Below are positions 24,101 through 35,300 of a DNA stretch of 64,000 nucleotides, in pieces. Numbering within the stretch: the stretch's first letter is position 1; each line of letters opens with the position of its first letter. The notes below the pieces were generated by a model, which did no database searches, was not told the origin of the DNA, and saw nothing but the letters and a program-made list of their open reading frames with translations. Location: NCBI GenBank assembly GCA_007449985.2, contig VIIQ02000091.1, positions 62,001-126,000 on the forward strand, written 5' to 3'. A program made the translations under genes and the position numbers. Source of the DNA: Desmodesmus armatus. Lineage: Eukaryota; Chlorophyta; Chlorophyceae; Sphaeropleales; Scenedesmaceae.

Positions 24101-27082
24101 CAGCAGCTGCTGGAAGGAGAGGAAGATGAGGAGGGCCCTGTTTTCAAGCAGGTGTCCTTTTCAGAGCGGGAGCCACAGGTGGGAGGGGATGAGCGGCTGG
24201 GTTGCTGCTGTTGCGACATATGGCTTCACTTCACTGTCGGTGTGCATGCGTGGTCGGCATTAGCCAATATCGTCTACTGCTGTGCCAGGGCAGGGTTGTG
24301 TCATTATTCTATCACCACAGTTATCGACATCTCACCTGCAAGAACGGGATGCAGATGCCGCTGCCGACTGCAGCACAAGCTTGTATCTTCAACACTGCCA
24401 GTGCTGTTGGTGCGCATGCGGTACACTTGAAGCGCACCTGGAGGGCTTCAAAGGATCCAAAATAAAACGACCCCCCCCCATACACACCTCCCCATGCAGG
24501 CTCTGATGGCATTGTGTCTGTCCACTGCCCACTCCACCCACCCTCAGGAGGATATCGCTCATGAGGCGTGCGTGTGTTTGTTTGTGTGTGCATGGTGTCC
24601 TGCAGGTCCGCTTTGTGCCAGGCAATGTCGAGCAGCGAGGCACAGACATGGCAGCAGCTCTGGCAGGCAGGCGGCCGTTCTGTCGGGCCCTCACTTGGGG
24701 TGGGGCTTCCCTGCTGCTGACAGCACAGCTGGGCGAGGCCCCTACAGATGGAGCAGCAGCAGCGGGGCGGCAGCTGACCCTTGCACTCAAGGCAGCTGGC
24801 GAGGGAGGTGTCGCAAATGCAGCAGCAGCGCGGGTGTTGCCGGGTGGCAAGGGGCTGCTGCTGGGGGCTGTCAGGCTGCCTGATCTGCAGGTGGGGTTGA
24901 TGGTAGGGTTGCGCCATGTGCTGACTGCGTACTGGGCTTGGAAAGCAAGGGGCTTTACTGCTTGGTGGTGCATGCTTGAAGAGAGTTGCTGCAGTGGGGA
25001 AGGCTGCACGCAGTCACGTGCAGCTGTGTCTACACATATGCATGCTATTGTTGCAAACAGCATGTGACTCAAAGGGCGGGAGATGGCCGCAGCTGTAGCA
25101 CTTGGTGCTTGACTCGTGGGGTGTCCAACAAGCCATGTCCAGCCTGCTACTGCTGCTACTGCTGCCCTGCTCATACCGGAAGCGTCCTGCAACCGCGCCA
25201 ACCTGACTTGTTGGCGGCTTTTGCGTCCTGTTGTTGCTGCTTGCAGGACCTGCAGGTGTGTGCTGACGACTGTGCTGCCATGCAAAGCCACTGGGCCCAA
25301 CTGGTGCTGAACTGCATGGCCGACCTGGTGCACTGCGAGGGCGGGATTGCAGGCTTGCAGGCCATGGTGGCAGGAGGGGTGCAACTGCTCAGCACAGAAG
25401 ACGGACAGCCAGCCCTGCGGCCGGGGTATGTGGACAGCAGCAGCTTGGAAGGCCGGTGGAAGGTCCGGGGGCAGCTGCCAGCAGCTGATGGTGCTGCTGG
25501 TGAGGATCTGGCAGCAGCTGCTGCAGGGTCATCTGCCGGCTTGACCTCCCTGCAGGATACGGATCCTGCACAGCAGCAGCTGCTGGCAGGGTACTGGGAG
25601 TATCCTGCGGAGGATGCTGCTGCTGCAGATTCAGCAGTGGCGGATGCTGATGCAGCGGCTGGTGTTGAGCGTGGCAGTGGTAGTGACGGGGCGGTGAGCA
25701 TGCAGGCGGCCAGCAGTGGTTGCCTCTCCCCAGCAGCATCCTCAGCCTCTGCGGCAGCAGTTGGCAGCCCTGCTGCTGCTAACGGCAACAGCAGCCCGGG
25801 ACAGCAGCAGCAGTCCTGCGACTCTGCATGTCAGCCCTGGACAGAGGACGCGGCAGCAGCAGATGGCGGGGATGATATGTTTGATATGGATGAGGAGCCG
25901 CCGCAGGACTGTTTGAGTGAGCAGCAAGAGCAGGGGCCGCAGCTGCTGCAGCCACAGGGCTGGCAGGGGGATGTGCTGAGCAGTGCAGGAAGCAGCCAGC
26001 TGGGAGGCGGGAAACCGCTGCGCTCTGGCAGTAGCTTGGGCAGCAGGGATGGTGAGGACGGCAGCACCAGCACGAGCCGTAGCGTACCTCTGTTCAAGAA
26101 GGTACCTCTTGCAGCAGCTGCTGCTGCTACCGCTCCTGCGTCGGAGTCAGACACAGTAACAGTAACAGACGCAGGCAGCTCGGTTGAGGGTGGAGGCAGC
26201 AGTGGGAGCAAGGGCAGCAGCAGTGGCGTACTAGTGCAGTCAGCACCGGTTTTGGTCCCTACAGCAGCAGTGGCAGCAGCTAGCCAGCCTGTGAATATCA
26301 CACCCTTGCAGGGCTCCCCGCCGGCAGATGCTACCCCTGCAGATATAGCTCCAGGCAGCATAGCAGGGAGGACCCCTCCTTTGGGCAGCACCCCAGGCAG
26401 TCTTAGGCGCAGCAGCCTGCGCAGGCGCAGCAGCAGCTGCAGCCGCACAGCGCACAAGTCCTACCGCATATACCTCCCGCCGCAGGTGCTGCTGCTGCAC
26501 CTCAAGCGCTTCCAGCATGACGGGCGAGGCCGGCTGAATAAGCTGGACACAGCTGTCAAGTTTGAATTCGAACTTGATTTAAGCCCGTTCATGGCTGGGG
26601 ACGCCCCTGGCAGCAGCAGCACGGCAGCAGCGGCGGCTGGTGGCAGCAGTGGCGGTGCTGGGAGCAGCAGTGGCCTGCAGCAGCAGTATCAGCAACAGCA
26701 GCTGGCACCACAGGAGTCGCTAATGTATGACTTGGTGGGGTTGGTTGTGCATATGGGAACCATGCGGGGTGGGCACTATGTTTCATATGTCAAGCGTGTG
26801 CTGGGCCCGCCGGGCCAGGAGCAGGCTGGTGAGGGGAGCAGCAATGGCGGCAGCAGCAGCGGTGCTGATCGTGTGCAGTGGTATTATGTGAGTGACACGT
26901 CTGTGCGTGCGGTCAGTGTGACCGAGGTGGCCAGCGCTCAGGCGTACATGCTGCTGTATGTGAGGAGGCCAGGCAAGCAGCAGCAGCAAAAGGAGGAGGA
27001 GGAGGAGGCAGCAGCGGCGGCGGTGGTGCCTGAGCAGGAGCAGCAGCAGGAGCCCACGCAACTGCATGACTGTGGCCTGTAG
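18108..27082 (+). CDS. Ubiquitin-specific protease, USP16/45 (plant UBP1/UBP2) type
   Basis: Eight exons: 18108-18197, 18537-18771, 19226-19374, 20010-20987, 21374-22100, 22542-24178, 24606-24890 and 25247-27082, about 1978 aa, phases all consistent. The enzyme should remove ubiquitin from substrates by cysteine proteolysis. The Cys box GLSNLGNTCFFNSSVQ puts the nucleophile at about Cys65. QQHDAHELMRMLLDGL, a USP16/45-style segment, ends exon 3. Exon 4 contains the finger region TCTACGYC before FLDLSLPIP. Exon 8 carries LLLHLKRFQHD, the His box GHYVSYVK (about His1877) and WYYVSDTSV (about Asp1917). The N-terminus is a Lys/Ala-rich stretch (residues 1-30) and no ZnF-UBP domain precedes the Cys box, unlike many USP16/45 homologues. 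Between the catalytic boxes lie roughly 1600 residues of Ala/Ser/Gln/Gly-rich low-complexity sequence, including a Lys/Arg-rich likely helical block (KKTKHKEKRR region). That makes it far longer than most family members. Confidence 0.9.
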
Positions 27083-28644
27083 GGAGTATGGCAGGGGCTC
27101 TAGGCCCGGTGGCACTCGGAGGGAGCCACATGTATCCCTTGTAGACAGGACAGTTTTGTCCGGCTGATCTGGTTTTTGGGCATATTGCTGCTGAGATGGA
27201 TCCTGTTGCGGGGTGTTGTCAGGTTCAAGCATTTTCACGCAATCCATGCATTTGATGGGGTGCTGCCACCTTGCAATGCCTGTCTTGCTGCTTGCCGACG
27301 TGTAGTTGTGCAGTGACACATGCTGTTGCTGCAGATAGACAGTTGCAGTTGACTCAGCTTTGCTGCTCGCCCTGGTTCTGTTGCTGATATGGTTTTTGGC
27401 TGTCCATGCATTGTCAGTGCAGACCTGCTCATCCAACGATACCAACTGCTAGGCAGGCAGGCCAGGGCAGGCTGCTGTTTTGAAGGTATAGGTAGGCAAG
27501 CTCTCCAGCAGCAAGGTTGCACACCGGTTGGCACCATGGGTGACCACCATTGCACCGAGGATCGCACGGCTGGGCTGTTTGTGCCATGCGGTCACCAAAG
27601 CATGCCAGCCTGCCTTCCAAGTTTTGCCGTGGTGGTGGTGGTTGTCTCCTTTGTGCTGGGCACCACATGTTGAGAGGATTGGCTGCTGCAGACGCAGTGG
27701 GGTTGCATTGGTGGGCTGTACAGCATGTAGTGGGCTGTACAGCATGTAGCGGCTGTACAGCATGTAGTGGGCTGTACAGCATGCAGGTGAGGCTGGTGTA
27801 CAGTAGAAGGCCAGGTTTGCAGGGTGGAGTCCCCATGAATGGGCCTTTATGGTTGGTTTGCTGACCAGCCCCCTGCTTTTGAAATGCTTCGACATGTATG
27901 GGGTATGTATTGCTGCTGACCAGATATGTGTGTTTGATGAGATTTACAGGGTTGTGCATGCCTGGTACAATTATCAAGGTGGTCCAGCTTTTACCTATTG
28001 CGGACTTTTGGTCACGGATTTAAAGGGTTGGTCAGGGATGGAATGCAGCACAGCTGTTGCAGGTGCTCGTCTTGCTCGCCCTGCATGTTGTTGTGGTTGT
28101 GGGGACTGGGCCAGGGTGTGTACCCTCTCTCTGCTGACACTGTTTGTAGTGTCGCTGGAGGGACGCTATCAACTGGACGGTCGATCCTGTCCCTGCCTGG
28201 TGAGGGGGGTGATGTGGAGAGGGGGGAGTGGCTTTGGGAGTTAGTGGGTGACGGGCTGACGAATAATGAATGTTTGTGTTGATGAAGTCATTGACCTTTT
28301 CGTCTCCCTTCCACATGGGTGGCCCTGCAGATTACTAGCGTAATCCTTCCTTGGACGACATATCCAGGGGTTCTCAGGACCCCAAGAAGCCCAACATGGA
28401 GGGATTGCACTTTTGATGCATGATTTGAGTCCAATGAGCTCCCAAACAGCCTCAAGCAGTCCAGACCAGAAGGTTTCAGGGCCTGAACCCTGCTCGGGGA
28501 TTTCACCCCTTGGAGCCTCCCTCACCCTCACCGCGTTCTCACTATACGACGACTAGCCCGACTGAAGTGTGAACTAGTTTTTTTCTGCCACTGTGTGCTG
28601 ACCCAGATTGGAAATCTTCGCACTTTTTCGCTGAACGCATCAGA
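27083..28644. other. Intergenic, 3' flank of USP and 5' flank of the next gene
   Basis: No coding feature supported. Holds the short tandem repeat at 27712-27785. No TGTAA signal was found close to the USP stop. Confidence 0.5.
27712..27785 (+). repeat. Short tandem repeat, about 20-bp unit, four copies
   Basis: GGCTGTACAGCATGTAG-type units repeat four times with one shortened copy. The unit contains the palindrome GCTGTACAGC, so the array can fold. Confidence 0.85.
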
Positions 28645-29333
28645 ATGTTCTCCACTATCGTTGGTTTCGCTTCGGACAGTGGGGTGACGAGCCCTGGCCA
28701 GCAGAAGCAGCGCCGTGCGCCCAGGCGGGCCACTAGCTTGCTTTCTGTCTCCATCCAGCAAAGCTGTGACCTGTCGATATCCCGTGCAGCCAGCGTTGAG
28801 AGCATGGCCAGCTCTGAGCTTCCGGGCTCGTGGGGGACTTCCACCAGCTGCGACTCGGCCCAGGACGAGACCTCTCTGCCACAGATGGCCAGTCCAGGCT
28901 GTGGCTTGGAGTTGTCGCCCTCAGGCTCTATGGCAATGGAGATACCCTATACCAGGTCAGTTTATGCGGTGTCTGTGCGCATGTCACGGCCATCGCGGTC
29001 GCACCTGCACGTCGATCTCGCCAGCTTAGCCCCTCAGTGCACCGGTCGCAGGTGCCTCGGCTGGCCTTGCCAGAGCACACAGGTGTAGTAGCATAGTCCA
29101 TGCACATGTTACGAGGCAGCACTGGCGCGCACGTTGACGAGTATCCCCCTGCTGCTCCCTCCTCCCCCTTGGGGGTCTCACCTTGGTGTACATCCAGGGC
29201 TGCCAGGGCGCGCATCGACAGGGCAGAGGCCCAGGGACGCAGGCGTGATGAGCAGCTTGAGATGCTCCACGCGGTCAGGCAATACATGGCACAGACCAAG
29301 GCCCACGCCAAGGCCCTGCAAGCCCAGTGCTGA
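28645..29333 (+). CDS. Small two-exon protein of unknown function
   Basis: Exons 28645-28955 and 29198-29333 give 148 aa. The donor CCAG|GTCAGT and acceptor CATCCAG join in phase 2 to recreate an Arg codon. Residues 1-100 are Ser/Thr-rich and likely disordered. The C-terminal 45 residues (AARARIDRAEAQGRRRDEQ, then LEMLHAVRQYMAQTKAHAK) look like a charged amphipathic helix or short coiled coil. I recognise no family. Support for a real gene is the ATG in a plain 5' context, clean splice sites, matching phase and amino-acid bias unlike the surrounding non-coding frames. It could instead be the 5' part of a longer gene extending into the unassigned region downstream. Confidence 0.55.
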
Positions 29334-32300
29334 GCGCGCCCCAGCCAGATGGCACTGTTGGTCATCCTGACCCCTTTGCCAGCGTCAACTGCCCATATCT
29401 TCCAGAGGTCGGGCTTCATGTGCACACAGGCAGGGGAGCCAGGGTTCTCCATGGGAGCTTTTGCGCGTCTCACGGCGCTACATCACTTGGCTTGTGTTTG
29501 TTTCGGGGTTGCACCACCGCACTTGCACAGCAGCAGGTTGCGTGGATGTACCAGCAGTTGCCTACCGCAGGGAATGTGTTGATGATGAGAGTGACCGTCT
29601 GTGTGACAGCTGTGGGAGCATGACAGCATGCTCCCTGCGCGCAACAGTCATGAGGCTAGGGGTCAGTACCCCCTTGTGTTGTCGTTACGAATTTGATTTG
29701 GCTGGCTGGCACCGCCTGCATGGCCCACGTGCATGTCTGCTGCCATACAGCGCATGGAACGCAACGAGTTTGCTGACTGTGTGCTGTCTGCGGCTGCAGA
29801 ACCAGTCCTACAGCGTGGTGAGGGTCTGTAGCACTTGTGCTGACACAGTACCCGGGTCACCACAACTGCCCTTTTGAAAATGTCGTCTGGGAGCAGTTGT
29901 TGCCTTTGTCAGCTATGTTGTGTGGCTGCTCTGGCATCAGCAGCTGCCTCCCACGGGGCCTGTTGTATGCATGACATCCAGTGTTGTCCAGGTTGGGCAA
30001 GTTGCACTTGAAGGCAGTTGAAGTGCAGCCGTATTCTGTGGCGGGCGGGTAGCACTCCTGTGGTTGTGGTGGGAATGTGCAGGGGCCTCAGTGGTATCTC
30101 TGAATTCAATCCTCCACGTGTGCTTTGCCTTGAGTCAAGTGCCTAGCCTGTTGCCAACGGGCCAGTGGGTATATATATGCTGGGGGGGGGGGGGGGGACA
30201 GTACACGGCATCAGGATAAGTGGTTGGTGTGAGTTGCTTTGAAAGGGCACAAAGTGCCTGCAGGCAGGCATTGTAGTGACGTGCGTGCAGGTTTGCATCT
30301 GCACGGATTGTTGCCCCATGCAGTTCACGAAAGGCTGCTGCTGCATGCATGATGGAGCCACTGGTGGGCTTGTATGCATGGCTGCACAGTCTAGCCTCTC
30401 TTGACCGTGGCCTTTGTAGGCCATACTGTGCCCGTTTGGCTGCAGTCTGTTTGGTCAAACAGCAGCAGCTAGGGCAACAGGGGTCTGGGTATGGTGTGTG
30501 TGTACAGTATTGCATGCATGCCCTGGTCGGGTCAGCACATTGGTTGCGGCCGGGGCTCTCCTGCTGTACTTCACATAGGCAGGAGGTTTGCTTGCAGCAG
30601 GGCATGGGGTGCCTGGCGCTGGGACTGAGTGTGTGTTTGGTTTCGACATGGCTGGCATGGTGGGCTGGGAGGGATATTCTACAATGGGAGACGAGAGCGT
30701 TTGGCGGCTGTCCTTGGTGGCAGTGACGAGAATTCTTTGTGCTAGCTGGTTCCAGCATCTTTGCGGGGAGGGTGGCGGGGCTTACTTGGGCTGTGTCGGT
30801 CTGCCTTTGTGGCAGCTGGCCTGCTCCTGCACCCTGCGCCCTTCACCTGTGCATCTGGGGTTCAGCGGCATGTTTAGTGCATACTGCAGCTTGCTGCTGC
30901 TCTACGTCTCTCGTCTTCAGCGCTCCAGGGCACATACCCCACAACCCTGGGCGCAGCTTGCCACACATTCTACTGGTTCTTTGTCGTCAGAGTTTGCTGC
31001 ATCATCACTACAGATTGTGTGCATCACACCACATCAGGGCCAGAGTGTGCAAGGCTTTGCTGCTGCTGTGTTACGTCCTCGGGCTGCGCAGTTTATGCTT
31101 TTGATATGTGCAGGAGAGTGTGTTGTTAGGGTGTTTGAGGCTGCTGTGGGAGTTGTGTGCCGAGTGGCAAGCATGCGGCCAATCCTTGTGGTCCGGCAGC
31201 TGAGGTTCTTGAGGCGGTGTCGTTGTGCCGGCTGTTGGTCTCTCAAGTTCAGTGGGGTTGCTTCTGGCGGGCCGTTACTGCTGCATTTGTCCCTTGGGCG
31301 TTTGTGAAGGCGGTGCTAGCTGCCGTATTCTTGCTTGGGCTCTGTGGCAAGCGGGGTCTTCTTGGCATGGTGATTTAGCTGACGTGTGCTGTACAGTTGT
31401 CGCACTGCTGGTTGCCTAGAGGTTCTTTCTCCCTCTGTATGCGTGTGTGTCGCGTGATTGCGGGGTGTGTCTGATCGCACACTCCGGTCAGTCTGATGGC
31501 TGGGGAGGGTCCCTTGCGCGGGTGGAGTGTGTTCCCTCTTGGGTGTCTCTTGCCTTCTGCTGGTTTGCTAATCACTGTTGGCCCCCTGTTGCAAGGCCCT
31601 TCGAAGGTGTTGGGTCATGCATGTATGTGGGGTTATCATCTGGGATGCACTGTGTCAGTTGCTTGCTGGGTAGTTGCGGGCTGGGCTTGTCACATCGCTT
31701 GGGTGGCCGGGTGGGAGTTGCGCGGGTGGCAGGGGCGTTTCTAAAGCTGAGGGGCGCTGCTCAATGCTTTGCTAGAAACTGTGGGTTGTCTTGTGCTGCT
31801 TGCTGCTATCCCTTGTTGACGGTTGTGTGCAGGCGAGGGGTGTGGCGGGTGCAGGGTGCAGACGTGCCAGCAGCAGTGCCCGGTGTGCCAAGGTCAGCAA
31901 TATAGGGGGGGCTGGCGGTTATGAGTTTGCAACCTTGCACGGCGTCCCTTCGCTGTGTGCAGAGCTTCTATCTATCTTACACACACCACTGCATGTGTGG
32001 TGCATCAAGCTTCCCTGTGCCTTCTTGCAGATGGAATGGGTGCCCCGTTAATTGTGTGTGTGCATGTGCGGTTGATTGCTGTATGGGTGTGAAGGCAGCT
32101 TCAAGCTACTGCTGCTGCCGGACGGGCCCAGAGCTATGTTATATGCAGCGATGTGTGTAGTGCAGCTGCTTGAGTTGGGTGGGCTTGCCCGACGCTACCG
32201 CTGTCTGCCAGACAGCTTCGTCGGTACTTGCATCAGCTTGGTGCCATGTCACGCTATGCCGTGCTATGTCTTGTGGGGCCGCTGGGTGCCTGCAGACCCT

Positions 32301-35300
32301 GCTTTCCTTATTGGGGTGGGGTGGGTTTTGTTGCATGGCATGCCATGTGCCTGATGGGCCGCTGGACCCTTTCGTGTCCTGCCTGCACCTATTTGGGCCG
32401 CTGTGACCCATGGCCAACCTGTTGTGTAGGTTGCTGTGCTTGTTGTGCACTGCCGCAGGCAGCACCCACCTCTCTGGTGGGCTGCCTGGTGTAGCAGTGC
32501 GTAGTATCCGTCCGCGTTTCGTGAACGGCTTGCCTTTTTCCTGCAGGCTTTTCTCGCCAGATGCCCTGACATCCCCGAGTGCCCTGTGCACAGTGTGTGG
32601 GTGCTGTCAGTGGGTGCATTGCGCCCTTGCAGAATTAGATGTTGCTGTTACGGGCACACAGCTGCGTGATGTCGGGTGGATACTTGTAGCAGGAGACGTC
32701 TGGTGACACTTTGTGGTTGCCGGGGAGCCTTGCAGGAGTTGTCCGCTGGTGTACACAGTCTGTGCGACCATTCTTGGCTTGTCGCAGAGTATGTATGCAT
32801 GCCTGCTGCTGTCTGGTTTGCCGATGTTGATTGGTCGCTAGCCCTGCTGCTTGGACCGCTAGATTGTTCCTACTGTGCAGAGTTGGTGGGCCAGCCTGGA
32901 GTTGAGCTTGTTTAGGCTCAGAAGCATGCTGGTAGTGGTAGCAGAGTTGGTGGGCCAGCCTGGAGTTGAGCTTGTTTAGGCTCAGAAGCATGCTGGTAGT
33001 GGTAGGCGGCCCTATGCTATGTTGATTGTATTGTGGCTGTTGCTGCCCTGTTCATCATGGCGGCCTTATGATATGATGCTTGCTTTGTGCATGATGCTGT
33101 TGTGCTTACCATAGCATCGAGTCAGTACTGTTGCCTGGGGGTCTGATGTTCTTTTCAGGAGCTTGTGCTGGTGGTTGGGTGGGGGAAGTTGGGTAGAGGG
33201 GTATGACCTTGTCTTGCTGCTGGACTCACCCCCTATTGGGGCTGTACCTTACTGTGTGTCTGCTGTTGCTCCATTGTGTGCGCTATATCAACAGAGAGAG
33301 AGAGAGTGTGTGTGGGATGACATTCGTGTGCTGGGATCCTGAGGCAATTGTTCTCAGGACCGAAGCACAATCAAAGGCAGGTCAGCATTTGGGGCTACTT
33401 GTTGTTCGAGTTGCATCTGATGTCGTCTATGCGTTCTGTGACCGGCCACGTGTCTCTTCGGCCGCTGAATTCCACCCACCCTTGCTCAGCTGCACCTCTT
33501 TGTTTGGCTGTCCGACTCCCTGACGCTTATGTTTGTCAGTCTGGCTCCCTGCATGTATGAGTGAGCGAGTGTGTGGGTGTGTTTTCAGAGGGCGGTGTTG
33601 AGGAGAGCCAAAATGGATGCTGGGGCTCCGGGGTCCGCAGTGCGGTCGGTGTTGCAGCATCAACTGCAGCAGCTGCACATCCCGGTGGCGCCCGTTGTAT
33701 CCTTGTGTGTGCTGTTCTTGGATTCGGCAAGTGAGGGTGCCGCCGTGCTCGGCAGCACTTGATGTTCGTGCACGCACTGTTCAGCAACCTGATTGTGCGC
33801 CGTCACGCTGTGGATGCTAACAGGTGTCGTCGTATGCTGCAGTATCTCTTCTGGTTTCCCTGCAGATCGTCTGGGCAGCTTGCAGTGCGGTTTGCAACTG
33901 GCACGCCGCCAGCTGCCTTGGTGCACAGGGAAGCCTAACTGGCTGTTGCTGCTAGAGTGCTGGGAGGGGTGCAGCTCTCTTCAGCACCCTGGCAACTATC
34001 AGCGACAGCGTCCAGCATTGCTGCAACTGAGGTTGCTTGCTTCATGCAGCACAGCCGCTAATTTGTGCGGCTGCTTGTGATGGTCTGTCGTGTTGCGCAG
34101 CCGACCAGCTTGTTACACGGGTCGTCGTGTATTGACTGGTCAGTTGTGATCTCTGCTGCTTTGTGCTGTCACAGCTGATTGGTGTTGATGCTACCAAGGG
34201 AAATAAACCTTTTCAGTTGGGTTCAGTTGGGCGGGATCTTGAGCATTGGCCGATTTGAGGTGACACGCGTTGGTTCTGCACCTTTCCGTTGTCAAATGGC
34301 TTTTACGGATTGATTGGGGCCTGTCACAAGGTGTTCTGCAGCAGTGTTGGGCTGGCATGTGTGCTTGCTGTTTCATGAAGCGCAGGTGTTGCTTATGACT
34401 CTGCAGCAGATACCCCAACCATTCTGCAGCTGGGCGGCGCCTGTCGCCCTGCCCGCCCCGCACCGGCTGTATGTTTTTGCACCGGTGTGTGTTGACTGGG
34501 GAGGACAGACAGGCATGCATGCACGCATGCATGGACCTTATGAGATCACACATGCTGCTACGTTTGCTGGCCTGCTTGCTTGTGCTTGTGGCTTTTTCAA
34601 GAAGGGGGTGTATGGTAGCTGCGTGACGAACTCCATGCTGCTTGCCCCCATGCTTGTAGGACTTGTTTCATGGGCTGCAACGGGGTTGAAGGTGAGGACC
34701 TACTGGCTGCCGCTGTGGAGCCTTTGTCTGTGAAGCGAGGCCTTAGTCTTTTTGTGCTGAGGGCACTGCCGCGCAGACCACCCTATGAGGCGTTTTTCCG
34801 GTGAAGGGGCAGACGGTTTGTGGCACTCACTGTGCTGACCGGTGCTGACTCTTTTTGTGCATAGCTGTTGATGCCTCGTGCTGCTGTTGTGCACCCGTGC
34901 TATCTTGTTTTCCCGTGCTTGAACGCTGGATGGTTCTTTTGTACAGCAGGGTTCTGCTACCCTCGTGTACACCAATTAGACTCCTGGTATTTTCCTGTGT
35001 ACACCCTTTGCATGTGTGCACACTCGCTTGTCTTATCAGAGTTGGTTACTGGTGTGCGCTGTAGGTTGGCAACATCAAGACTAGTGTGTTGTTGCCATCA
35101 GTATCCTTCTCTATACTGCCTCCCTTGGGGGTGAGTTCACCTAAGCGAAGCTGTCAGCTTGTACCTGCTATCACTGCTGTTGCAGCAGCAGGGCGCATGG
35201 CCGCTGTGTCCAGACAACCCACGCTCGCCGTGCTTGTCTGCGTCCGCATGCGTCTGTTCTTCCCCGTCTCTCTGCCCCATTTGCGTGCTGCTGCCGTCAC

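Noticed and set aside
28645..29623. Extension of the small gene into 29540-29623 (QQVAWMYQQLPTAGN block)
   Set aside because: The block looks exon-like, but no donor in exon 2 joins it in the required phase before the TGA at 29331-29333.
30588..31307. 239-codon open frame on the plus strand
   Set aside because: No ATG-anchored domain, no recognisable motif, and Cys/Trp/Leu-rich composition typical of non-coding frames here.
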